A DNA stretch of 64,000 bases, from the NCBI RefSeq assembly GCF_000221185.1, contig NC_015865.1, forward strand, positions 186,001 to 250,000, read 5' to 3'. Below are positions 53,421 to 61,413 of this stretch, in pieces. Position numbers and translations under genes: made by a program. Numbering within the stretch: position 1 is the stretch's first letter; every line of letters starts with the position of its first letter. The stretch is from Thermococcus sp. 4557 (GTDB taxonomy: Archaea > Methanobacteriota_B > Thermococci > Thermococcales > Thermococcaceae). Below the pieces are notes generated by a model. It was not told the DNA's origin, searched no databases, and was given only the letters and a program-made list of their open reading frames with translations.

Positions 53421-54018
53421 TGAAAGGCACCTCCCGGGCGAACTCTCCAATCAGCACGGGGGCAAGTTCATAGCTTAGCCCCCACAGTGAGAGGAACTCC
53501 TTGAACTTATAGACCGAGCCAATGGGCACGAGGACAACTCCTGGAGCGAGCTCCATTGAGTTCGTCTGCTTTAGCAACCCCAGGTTTCCATTTCTGCCCC
53601 GATACGCGTAGAGGAAACGCATCTTTTCGCTCTGGGGAAGGGACGAGTAGGAGAATCTGAAAAGAAAGTAGCCATTGGCGTTGAGACGTTCATGAAGAAA
53701 CTTGCCGTTGAGTAGAGAGTACCCCTCGACCAGGAGGGCAAAGCCAACGAGGTTGTTCTCGTCAAAAAGCTCCTCAAGAAGAAAGCCCTTTACATCCACC
53801 TCTTCAGGCGAAAAACCGTTCTCCTCCAGAAGGCGCTTAAACTCGAAGGAAATCTCAAAGGGATTGCCCTTTTTTACGATTACAGCAATATCCACATCGT
53901 TTGGTTTTTCTTTTCCTTTAACCGAAGAGCCGTAAAGAAGGATATCCCAGACGTCTGGATTTTCGGAAGCAAACTCCTTCGCTATCTCACTCAACCTTTT
54001 CCTTAAGTCTGATAACAT
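53413..54018 (-). CDS. MNT nucleotidyltransferase with C-terminal extension
   Basis: 201 residues. The minimal nucleotidyltransferase signature GSSVKGKEKPNDVDIAVI (G-S...D-x-D) is at about 30-47. The C-terminal hundred residues are an extra domain without recognised motif. In HEPN-MNT modules the MNT protein is the antitoxin and can AMPylate the HEPN toxin. It overlaps the HEPN gene by 32 bp upstream and hsdR by 8 bp downstream, so toxin control and restriction share one transcript. Confidence 0.85.
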   Translation of the reverse strand: MLSDLRKRLSEIAKEFASENPDVWDILLYGSSVKGKEKPNDVDIAVIVKKGNPFEISFEFKRLLEENGFSPEEVDVKGFLLEELFDENNLVGFALLVEGYSLLNGKFLHERLNANGYFLFRFSYSSLPQSEKMRFLYAYRGRNGNLGLLKQTNSMELAPGVVLVPIGSVYKFKEFLSLWGLSYELAPVLIGEFAREVPFIE

Positions 54019-54319
54019 CGCTCTTCACCGCTATCAGAAGCCTGTCATCGACCCGCCTCGTGTATGTGTCCCTGTAATATGGGAAGTAATGACTCAGAAC
54101 GCTGTACAGGTCGGGATAGCGCAGTTTTAGCAGTCTAAACCTCTCCCTGTGGTTGTCCGGCAGAACCCTGAGGTCACGCCAGAGGATGTAATCGCATATT
54201 GCCACGAGGGATTTAAAGTACATCATGAACGCGGCGTTGGTGAGGCCTTCCTTAAACAGCAACTCGGCGCTCTGAAAATACTCATCGATGTTATCTTTTA
54301 GATCTTCAAGTCTTCCCAT
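53987..54319 (-). CDS. HEPN-domain protein, partner of MNT
   Basis: 110 residues, all helical: MGRLEDLKDNIDEYFQSAELLFKEG, a central LVAICDYILWRDLRVLPDNHRERFRLL and a YTRRVDDRLL end, the pattern of HEPN toxins and substrate-binding partners of MNT. A classical R-x4-6-H RNase motif is not clear, so it may be inactive or use another site. ATG 54319 follows CGTGATA and a TATA (CTTTTATAG) at 54349-54357. A longer in-frame reading to 54430 would translate the operator repeats and is not favoured. Confidence 0.75.
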   Translation of the reverse strand: MGRLEDLKDNIDEYFQSAELLFKEGLTNAAFMMYFKSLVAICDYILWRDLRVLPDNHRERFRLLKLRYPDLYSVLSHYFPYYRDTYTRRVDDRLLIAVKSDVIRLKEKVE

Positions 54320-54327
54320 ACTATCAC

Positions 54328-54419
54328 GTTTATGGATAAACGCGGAAGGGCTATAAAAGGCTTTTTGTTTATCGATAAACAGAAAAGCCGAGAAAAAGCT
54401 GATTTGTTTATCGATAAAC
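54328..54419. promoter_or_regulatory. Three palindromes at exact 39-bp spacing round the HEPN-MNT promoter
   Basis: GTTTATGGATAAAC (54328-54341), GTTTATCGATAAAC (54367-54380) and GTTTATCGATAAAC (54406-54419) start exactly 39 bp apart. The last two are perfect 14-bp palindromes, the first differs at one central base. The minus-strand TATA box (54349-54357) lies between copies 1 and 2, so copy 1 covers the start of transcription. The intervening DNA also shows weak similarity between units, so this is a degenerate 39-bp tandem repeat as well as an operator array. It also lies ahead of the divergent membrane-protein gene. Confidence 0.75.
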
Positions 54420-54491
54420 AAAACCGGCATGAAAGCCTTGATTTTGAAACAGTGTCTATATAAACATGAGGAGCATCAGCATCGGATGGTG

Positions 54492-54716
54492 ATGCCTGTG
54501 ATAAGCATGGGGACGAACCTCTTGGGGTTGGGGATACTGGTAGCCGTGGGCATAATATTCCTGAGTAGGATTCTCGATTTGTTGAAGGATTATGCTGGAG
54601 TTATCGTGGCGCTGGTTGGTTTGGCCATGATATTCGCTCCTGAGTTTCTGATGTCGCAGAGTTTGATTGTGGGTGTGTTTTTGGTAATTGCCGGGATTGC
54701 GTTGGCTACTAGTTAG
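54492..54716 (+). CDS. Small membrane protein, divergent from HEPN-MNT
   Basis: About 74 residues, with two to three hydrophobic segments: NLLGLGILVAVGIIFLSRIL, YAGVIVALVGLAMIFA and SLIVGVFLVIAGIALA. CTATATAAAC (54455-54464) is a TATA box, giving a start of transcription near 54488; ATG 54486, 54492 and 54507 are possible starts. Its stop overlaps the end of hsdS by 4 bp. It is the only plus-strand gene in the island and faces the palindrome array. Role unknown; a membrane-acting toxin or membrane-stress factor is conceivable. Confidence 0.6.
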   Translation: MPVISMGTNLLGLGILVAVGIIFLSRILDLLKDYAGVIVALVGLAMIFAPEFLMSQSLIVGVFLVIAGIALATS

Positions 54717-56005
54717 TACTTTACTCTCCTCCTTCCTGTCAGCAAATCCCTCATCAGCCCGCGCTTAACGCGCTCAAGCTTCTCCCTTCTCCGCCTGAGG
54801 AGTTCGAGCTTTCTGTCAACTGTGGAGAGGATTTCGGCGATTTGTTTTTGTTCGGAGAGAGGTGGGAGGGGGAGTTTAAGTCTCTTTATGGTTCCTGCAT
54901 AGAGTGCGGGTAATGTGGTGCTAGAACGTGCTGCGTTTATCTGCCATGGGATAATCTTAGAATCGTTGATAATACGTTCAAGGTACTCAGGCCAGAGTAT
55001 CTCTGGGTTAACTCTTATTATTGCAAGATTTGTGTGAATAATGCCTTTTTCTACCCCCTCAGGAACTACTATTGCCTTCCCAACGGTTCCACGTATTGTT
55101 AATAGAATATCACCTGGCTTAACTTCCATACTCTTTAGCTGTTTGAATTTTTCTGGGGAGATGTAAATGTTGCCGAGCGAAAAGTCTCTCCTTAGAACAT
55201 TATCTTGGGTGTATACTTTGATCCCTCTATCTGTCAACTCACTTTTTCTAAGTTGGCTTCCAAAGGGCCCAGTTTTTATCTTCTGGGCAATCTCCCCCAA
55301 CCTAACAACCTGCCACTCTTCCGGAATCTCGCCCAGCTCGGTCTTCTTGAACCGCTCGTGCTTGATGCCCTTCGTTAAAAGCCTCTGCATGAGGCCATTC
55401 TTTAGGCGCTCCGTCCGCTCGATGGCTTCGTCGGTTTTCTCGATGGCATTGTCAACGGTGCGCAAAATCTCGGCGATTTTCTTCTGCTCGGGGAGGGGTG
55501 GGAGAAACAATAGTAATCGTTTCAGTTCGCTGTTTTTTATTCCCCCAATCATGCCATGGAATGCTTGTTGAATCTGTACTTGAGCAAATGGGGAGTACAT
55601 AAAATAAAATAAGAACAAGTTATGAAGTGTATTGAAGTCTTTTGGCCTCAGAAGATAGACATGTTCATTTATGGCAACCTCTGAGTAACCTTTTATGTCC
55701 TCAACGAACGCGACTTTACCTGTTGTTGCTCCATCCTTAACAAGTAAGATATCCCCAACTTTGACCTTTCCTTTTCTAAGCTGAGCAAAGAACTCCTTGG
55801 GAATGAATTTCATATTTTCCCATTTAATTCTGCCATCAGAACCAATGTGTTCTCCACCAATGCTTGGAACTTCTCCCGCTTCTTGGCCTCCGCCTTTTGG
55901 TCGTTTTCCGCTTTCAAAGTGGACTACTTCTCCAAGCCCCACAACCACCCAATCCTCAGGAATCTCGCCGATTGGAGTTTTCTTGAACTTGATTTCAGCA
56001 TTCAT
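54713..56005 (-). CDS. hsdS: Type I restriction enzyme, S (specificity) subunit
   Basis: 430 residues with the typical two-fold layout: target recognition domain 1 (TPIGEIPEDWVVVGLGEVV...), first conserved helix PPLPEQKKIAEILRTVDNAI, then domain 2 (TELGEIPEEWQVVRLGEIA...) and the second helix PPLSEQKQIAEILSTVDRKL. The two domains set a bipartite DNA target. ATG 56005 follows TGGTGACTAAA, overlapping the end of the HEPN gene. Target sequence cannot be predicted by eye. Confidence 0.94.
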   Translation of the reverse strand: MNAEIKFKKTPIGEIPEDWVVVGLGEVVHFESGKRPKGGGQEAGEVPSIGGEHIGSDGRIKWENMKFIPKEFFAQLRKGKVKVGDILLVKDGATTGKVAFVEDIKGYSEVAINEHVYLLRPKDFNTLHNLFLFYFMYSPFAQVQIQQAFHGMIGGIKNSELKRLLLFLPPLPEQKKIAEILRTVDNAIEKTDEAIERTERLKNGLMQRLLTKGIKHERFKKTELGEIPEEWQVVRLGEIAQKIKTGPFGSQLRKSELTDRGIKVYTQDNVLRRDFSLGNIYISPEKFKQLKSMEVKPGDILLTIRGTVGKAIVVPEGVEKGIIHTNLAIIRVNPEILWPEYLERIINDSKIIPWQINAARSSTTLPALYAGTIKRLKLPLPPLSEQKQIAEILSTVDRKLELLRRRREKLERVKRGLMRDLLTGRRRVKY

Positions 56006-56006
56006 T

Positions 56007-57620
56007 TTAGTCACCATATATGTTTTCAATTTCTGACTTTAGGAGGTTTTTCAACGTGTCCAACAACATACGGGCGTCGCCTTTGTTAATAGGTCTTGCA
56101 TGATGGATAAGGTCATTTCGTTTGCCATTTAGGTTTTTAATAGTGTTATATATATTCCCCTCAATAATGCCATGGAGTTCAAGTACCTCTAGTTTTTTAT
56201 GTAGTTCCCACTGATCTAACTTCTCTTTACGATTCTTTGAGAGTTTTTTGTCTACCCATAACCTTCTCCAAAATCTAGAAATAAGTCGTTCTAGTCCTAC
56301 CCATCCCATAATAAAAGACTGATTAAACTCTGATTCGAGATAGTGGGAATATGCTTCAAGAAAGAGGATAAGGATTGTAGTCAAATCTTCATCCGTATAA
56401 ACTGTTTCTGCATAACCAACTGCCTTTTTAATTGCATCAACCCCAAGGATAGGTCGCGTGTGTGGAGCTGAAATAATTGATCGGTGAATATACTTATAAA
56501 TTGGCTGTGATTCATCAGATGGAATATATGACCTGAAAATGTAAAACCTTGGGGGCTTTCTGGGATAGTACACCTCTTTTAGGTCGGAATATCGTGTTGC
56601 AAAAAAATTTGCATTTCCTACAAAGATGGTTAATAAACTGGTAATCAGATTTATTACCTTCCTCGCTTCCTCTCGTGATCGTGTTAGGACTAAAATCATT
56701 CCATTGTTTTTAATTTCAATCTCTATCTCTCCAATTTTGAATTTCTCGCTAGGGCTTGGAGAGATTATTGGTTTCAATAGCACGTGTTCGTGAAAGTTTC
56801 TCATTGGCTTCTCAAACACCCAGACTGGTGGATATAAGTATGCTGCATATCCAACAATTTCAATGCTGTCAGAAAAAGATCTGGACTCTTTGTTGTTCTC
56901 CTTTGGAGCTGTTTTAGCCAGTGACATGGCACTATCAAGGAGTTCTCTAAGTTCTTCAAGAAGCTTTTTTTGATCCAATTCTGCAATATTGCCAAAGAAG
57001 ACATCAATTTGGCCATCAGGGGGCAAGAATACTGTACGTTTTGTGAAGTACATCCCAACAGTGAAAGGTTCCACCATAACGGTTCCAAAAAGAGGCGAAT
57101 AACGGTAGCTATATAAAAATAGGCTAAGAAACTTAGCAAATACATCAGCATATGTTAAATTTTCACCATCTGAAAAACCTATGTTGGTCCCAGCGGGTAG
57201 TTCTTCAACTGTGAAAATGTCAAATTTTTTGAGATAATCCTTGAAGTCACTTGGAAATTCTTTTTTCCACCATCCCTCACTATTTAGTACTTCGTTTATT
57301 CTATATAAGAACTCATGACCTAAGTAGGGGCCATGAACTATTACCTCCTTGTCATCTCTCTCTGGATCATGGGTAGTTACTATTATTTGCCACTCACAGG
57401 GTTTGCTCATCCAGAACACCTCTATTTGGCAGGGATACCTGAATGGTTCAAGATATACTAGCTTCATTAGATTAAGTGGATCTTCTAAATCCTCTTTCTT
57501 GATGTCGTCTAAGTTCTTAATGCTGTTTAACATGGGATATTCTTCTCTTACAGAATCAATGAGGGAGATGAACCATTCTTTTACTTGGTTTAGTTCTTTT
57601 TCATAGGATGATTTTTCCAT
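56007..57620 (-). CDS. 537-residue protein with C-terminal HEPN (Apea-like) domain, inside the RM operon
   Basis: The C-terminal 130 residues read ESEFNQSFIMGWVGLERLI... and LNGKRNDLIHHARPINK, the two helices of Apea-like HEPN domains; RNDLIH (about 500-506) is an R-x4-H ribonuclease motif. The first 380 residues have no recognised domain. The DNA is markedly AT-richer than hsdM or hsdR. It lies 10 nt behind hsdM and abuts hsdS, so it is made with the methylase and specificity subunits. By analogy with anticodon nucleases guarded by type I RM enzymes it may be an RNase released when restriction fails; this is inference. Confidence 0.7.
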   Translation of the reverse strand: MEKSSYEKELNQVKEWFISLIDSVREEYPMLNSIKNLDDIKKEDLEDPLNLMKLVYLEPFRYPCQIEVFWMSKPCEWQIIVTTHDPERDDKEVIVHGPYLGHEFLYRINEVLNSEGWWKKEFPSDFKDYLKKFDIFTVEELPAGTNIGFSDGENLTYADVFAKFLSLFLYSYRYSPLFGTVMVEPFTVGMYFTKRTVFLPPDGQIDVFFGNIAELDQKKLLEELRELLDSAMSLAKTAPKENNKESRSFSDSIEIVGYAAYLYPPVWVFEKPMRNFHEHVLLKPIISPSPSEKFKIGEIEIEIKNNGMILVLTRSREEARKVINLITSLLTIFVGNANFFATRYSDLKEVYYPRKPPRFYIFRSYIPSDESQPIYKYIHRSIISAPHTRPILGVDAIKKAVGYAETVYTDEDLTTILILFLEAYSHYLESEFNQSFIMGWVGLERLISRFWRRLWVDKKLSKNRKEKLDQWELHKKLEVLELHGIIEGNIYNTIKNLNGKRNDLIHHARPINKGDARMLLDTLKNLLKSEIENIYGD

Positions 57621-57629
57621 CGTACCACC

Positions 57630-59183
57630 TCAATACCCCAGCTCCCTCAAATACCCCTCAATCTTCTCATCCACCTTGGCCAGCTCCTCGTTAATCCCCT
57701 TCAGCTCTTCCCACTCGGCCTTAACGTCAATCTCCTCCTCCTCTTCCATCGGGAAGACGTAGAGGGTGACGTTGAGGTTGTAGTCGTTCTCCTTTATCTC
57801 GTCCAGCTCAACGACGCGGGCAAAGCCGTCAGCGTCCTCGAACTTCTCAAAAGCTTTGACGATTTTCCTGATGTGCTCCTCGCCGAGGCGGTTGAGCTTC
57901 CTAACCTCCGGGTGCTTTTCGTATTCCTGGGATGCGTTGATGAAGAGGACTTTATTCTTTCTGTTCTCTGGCTTGTTCCTGTTGAATACCATTATCGCAC
58001 CCGGCGCGCCGGTGTTGTAGAACAGCTTTTCGGGGAGGAGAATAACGGCCTCAAGCAGGTCGTCCTTGAGTATCTTCGCCCTTATCTTCTTCTCGGCCCC
58101 GCCCCTGAAGAGCGCGCCGTTGTCTATGACGATGCCGACCCTTCCATCATCTTTGGCGCTCGCGAGCATATGCTGGATCCACGCCCAGTCCGCGGAGTTG
58201 TTGGGCGGATAGCCGTACTTGAAGCGCTCCTCCTTAAACTCGGCCTTCTTGAGGGTCGCCTCGCCGTAGCCGTCCTGATTCCAGGGCGGGTTGGCTATAA
58301 CCACATCGAAGCGTTTGAGCCTTTCGCCCTCCTTAAACTGTGGTCTCAGAAGTGTATCACCAACGGCAAGCTTCGGCGACTTAATGCCGTGGAGTATCAT
58401 GTTCATCTCGGCTAAAGCGTAGGTGGTCGGGTTTACCTCCTGGCCGTAGAGGAAGAGCTTTTTGGCCTCATCCGCTCCTCGATGCTCCTTGACGTAGAGA
58501 TAAGCCCCGATGAGCATGCCTCCGGAGCCCATCGCGGGGTCGTAAACCTCCTCGCCTGGTTCGGGCTTAAGGATCTCAACGAGGAGCCTGATGACTTCTC
58601 TTGGAGTGTAAACCTCGCCCTCCTTGGCCTTCTGCGGGGCAAAGTAGCGGAGAATCCACTCGTAGGCGTCACCAAGAACATCGGGGGAGGCGTTCTTTAA
58701 GTCAAGCCCGCTGAAGAGCTCGAAGAGCTGCCTGAGTATCTCGGCATTGTCCCTGTGGAGCATGAACTCCATGAAGTCGAACCTGTCAACGACTCCCCTG
58801 AGGTTGGGGTTCAGCTCGGCGAGCTTCTTGAGGGCCTGCGAGAGGTTCTGGGGAAGGCTCTCGATGTCCTTCTCGCGGAGCTTCCTCCAGAGGTATTCGG
58901 GTGGATAGTTGATGGTGTACGCTTCCCTGTCCTTGAGGGCAAGCTCTTCGGCGGTCTTCCTGTCCAAGCCTTCGTTCATGAGCTTCTGGGTATATTCCTC
59001 AAACTCCTTCTCCCACTCGTCGCTTAGTCTCTTCAAGAACAGCAGGAGGAGGATGTACTTGTAATCCACGCGTGTTCTGATTAAATCCGCGGCCTTCTTA
59101 AGAACCCTCTCAAGCTCCTCGCGGGTCAGACCTTTGTTTTCTTGAGCTGGTGAGTTGATAAAATCCGTGAGCTTCCTCTCCAT
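57630..59183 (-). CDS. hsdM: Type I restriction enzyme, M (methyltransferase) subunit
   Basis: 517 residues: N-terminal helical HsdM domain, SAM motif VYDPAMGSGGMLIGAYLY (about 212-228), catalytic VVIANPPWNQDGYG (NPPW, about 299) for N6-adenine methylation, and DNGALFRGGAEKKIR. It methylates the site named by HsdS and so protects host DNA. ATG 59183 follows GGTGTGAATC. First gene of the island transcript. Confidence 0.95.
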   Translation of the reverse strand: MERKLTDFINSPAQENKGLTREELERVLKKAADLIRTRVDYKYILLLLFLKRLSDEWEKEFEEYTQKLMNEGLDRKTAEELALKDREAYTINYPPEYLWRKLREKDIESLPQNLSQALKKLAELNPNLRGVVDRFDFMEFMLHRDNAEILRQLFELFSGLDLKNASPDVLGDAYEWILRYFAPQKAKEGEVYTPREVIRLLVEILKPEPGEEVYDPAMGSGGMLIGAYLYVKEHRGADEAKKLFLYGQEVNPTTYALAEMNMILHGIKSPKLAVGDTLLRPQFKEGERLKRFDVVIANPPWNQDGYGEATLKKAEFKEERFKYGYPPNNSADWAWIQHMLASAKDDGRVGIVIDNGALFRGGAEKKIRAKILKDDLLEAVILLPEKLFYNTGAPGAIMVFNRNKPENRKNKVLFINASQEYEKHPEVRKLNRLGEEHIRKIVKAFEKFEDADGFARVVELDEIKENDYNLNVTLYVFPMEEEEEIDVKAEWEELKGINEELAKVDEKIEGYLRELGY

Positions 59184-59258
59184 GATTCACACCAACGGGA
59201 GGATACTCTCCCAGGTTCTTATATTTAACTCCTGGAAGAAGCAAAGAAAAGAGGGGCC

Positions 59259-61160
59259 TCAAACCCCAGCCCCGATGTCCTCCGCGATGTCCGGGAGGTC
59301 GAGGGCCATGAGCTTGGCCTTGGTCGGGATTCCGTCCCTGCTCCAGCCGCGGGCCTGATAGTACTCGTCGAGCATCCTGTCGAGCTCCCAGGGCGGGACG
59401 TGGAGGCCCTTGCTGACGCCCTCCGGAATCGGCTCCCACATGATTCTGTACGGCAGGGTGTCGTCCTTCCTGCTGAAGCCCTCGCGGACGTTGAAGGCCC
59501 TGGCGATGTTCATTATCCTCTCGCCGATGACCATCAGCTCGGCCTCGCCGATGTTCATGCCGGTGATGGCCTCGACGAGCGGCGGGAAGCCTTCGAGGAA
59601 GTACATGTGCCTTGAGAACTTGCACGTTCCGGTGGCGTCGTAGACCGCCATGAGGTTCTCGTGGAAGGCAATCTCGAATCCCTTGTTCTCGCCCTTGGTT
59701 CTGTCAACGCCGTCGAACTTCCACCACTTGCCGACCAGCTCGGTTCCGTAGGCGCCGCTGGTGAGGTGGTCGGCACCGCGGACGTTCACGGCGAAGGCGA
59801 GGGCCATTCCCTTTATACCGCGGACGTCGTAGGCGGGCGGCTCCATGCCCTTGACGTGCATGGCGAACTTCTCGCTGCCCTTGCCGAGCCTCTCGCTGGC
59901 CCTCTTGACACCGTCGGCGAGGAGCTTTCCGAGGTTGCCCTCGCGGTAGGCCATCTTCCTGAGGGCCTCGACGGCGGCCTCGCCGTTGCCGAAGGTGAGC
60001 TCGATGCCGTCGGTATCCTCCTTGGTGAGCAATCCGCGCTCGTAGGCCTCCATGGCCCAGGCGATGGTGACACCGGCTGAGATGGTGTCGAGGCCGAGCT
60101 GGTCGGCGAGGTAGTTGAGGTAGGCAACGGTCTCGAAGTCGTCGAGCTCAAGGACGCCGCCGAAGGAGTAGAGGGTCTCGTACTCGGGACCGTCCACCAT
60201 GAAGGTGCCCCACTTCTCGCTCTCCACCCTGACGTACTGGCTGCACGGCTTGTTGCACATCGGGCACGGCTTCCTTCCCGCGCGGTACTTCGGCGCCCAG
60301 AAGTACGGGTCGATTCCGATGTGCTCCCTGCCCTCCTCCTTGGCCTTCTCGTAGGCCTTCTTGAAGAAGCCCATCTGCCAGTTCCTGGTCGGGAAGGTAC
60401 CGCGCTCGCGGTTCATCCAGTCGAGGAACTCACCGCTTCCGTAGTCCATGTCCGCCTTGGTGGCCGGGTGGTCCTTGAAGACGAGGGCCCACTCCTTCAG
60501 GAGCTCGCGGAACTTCTCGGGGCTGGCTATCGGAGCCTTCTTGCTGCCCTTCACAAGGATACCCTTGAGCTTCTTGCTTCCGAGGACGGCACCGGGTCCT
60601 CCACGGGCAGCCTGCCTGTCATCGGTCTCGATCGTCGAGATGAGGCTGAGTCTCTCGCCCGCGGGGCCGATGAACGCGGTCGCATAGCCGGGGTACTCCT
60701 CCTTGGCCTTGGACCTTGCCTCGCCGGTGGTGAGGCCCCAGTAGCCGTCGGCGGGAACGATCTTGACTTCATCGTCGTTGATGATGAGCATGACGGGTTC
60801 GTCGCTCTTGCCCTCGATGATGAGCATGTCGTAGCCTGCCCTCTTGAGCTGGACGCCCATCTCGGCACCGGCCATGGCCCTTCCGTAGCCGCCGGTGAGC
60901 GGGCTCTTGAAGTTGAATGCGGTCTTGGAGCCGGTTCCAATGCCGGTATCAACGAACAGACCGGGCGTGATTATCATCTTGTTCTCGGGCCCGAGGGGGT
61001 CCGCGCCCGCAGGGACCTCGTCGTAGAGAACCCTGGTTCCAAAGCCAACGCCGCCGAGGTACTTCCTCGGGAACTCCTCGGGGAGGGGCTCAACCTTGAC
61101 CTCCTTTGTGGTCAGGTTGACCCTCAGAATCCTGCCCCAGTAGCCACCTTTTGCCTCCAT
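59259..61160 (-). CDS. Tungsten-dependent aldehyde:ferredoxin oxidoreductase family enzyme
   Basis: 633 residues: GGYWGRILRVNLTTKEVKVEPL at the start, PLTGGYGRAMAG, the [4Fe-4S] motif CPMCNKPC with the fourth Cys in GTCKF (about 500), and tungstopterin loops GPAGERLSLIS and GADHLTSGA. Enzymes of this family oxidise aldehydes with ferredoxin as acceptor. Which paralogue it is (AOR, FOR, GAPOR or WOR) I cannot settle; WGRILRVNLTT fits AOR/FOR/WOR better than GAPOR. GAGGTGATTCTGAG precedes the ATG, TTATAT near 61196 on the minus strand is the TATA. Confidence 0.92.
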   Translation of the reverse strand: MEAKGGYWGRILRVNLTTKEVKVEPLPEEFPRKYLGGVGFGTRVLYDEVPAGADPLGPENKMIITPGLFVDTGIGTGSKTAFNFKSPLTGGYGRAMAGAEMGVQLKRAGYDMLIIEGKSDEPVMLIINDDEVKIVPADGYWGLTTGEARSKAKEEYPGYATAFIGPAGERLSLISTIETDDRQAARGGPGAVLGSKKLKGILVKGSKKAPIASPEKFRELLKEWALVFKDHPATKADMDYGSGEFLDWMNRERGTFPTRNWQMGFFKKAYEKAKEEGREHIGIDPYFWAPKYRAGRKPCPMCNKPCSQYVRVESEKWGTFMVDGPEYETLYSFGGVLELDDFETVAYLNYLADQLGLDTISAGVTIAWAMEAYERGLLTKEDTDGIELTFGNGEAAVEALRKMAYREGNLGKLLADGVKRASERLGKGSEKFAMHVKGMEPPAYDVRGIKGMALAFAVNVRGADHLTSGAYGTELVGKWWKFDGVDRTKGENKGFEIAFHENLMAVYDATGTCKFSRHMYFLEGFPPLVEAITGMNIGEAELMVIGERIMNIARAFNVREGFSRKDDTLPYRIMWEPIPEGVSKGLHVPPWELDRMLDEYYQARGWSRDGIPTKAKLMALDLPDIAEDIGAGV

Positions 61161-61413
61161 CTCAGAATCACCTCGAAAGATTTTCGGGTTGGAGGATATA
61201 AGGTCTTCGCAAAAGGAAGCGTTTCACAGTATATGTTAAGTTAAGTTCAATTGTTAACCACCGGCGAACCGCCTCCGACACAACGGACCAAAAGTTTGTC
61301 CGATGGAACAGGAAGTTCCATGAATGGACTTAAATGGGCGGGGTTTAAACGGTCGATGGAACGCCACCGTTCGGTTGGGCAGGACATTTCAACGGGAACG
61401 CAGAAGAGGGGGT
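61161..61413. other. Gene-free stretch holding the oxidoreductase promoter and two small inverted repeats
   Basis: Minus-strand CCTTATATCC (61193-61202) is the oxidoreductase TATA. Farther on, ATGGAAC (61303-61309) and GTTCCAT (61315-61321) form a perfect inverted repeat with a 5-bp spacer, next to CGGAC...GTCCG (about 61284-61302). An AT-rich part (61230-61260) has several TTAAC/GTTAA half-sites. No credible frame exists. Confidence 0.45.

Noticed and set aside
54328-54419. CRISPR array
   Set aside because: Units are 14-bp palindromes 39 bp apart with related, not unique, intervening DNA; only three copies and no cas genes.
54320-54430. Longer HEPN start at 54430, whose extra residues read as 13-residue repeats (LFIDKQ...)
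   Set aside because: The repeats are the 39-bp palindrome units seen in translation; a TATA box lies inside and the ribosome site fits ATG 54319.
59184-59258. Second copy of the tRNA-Ser 3' end (attR) at the far end of the RM island
   Set aside because: No match of useful length to the tRNA end is present there.
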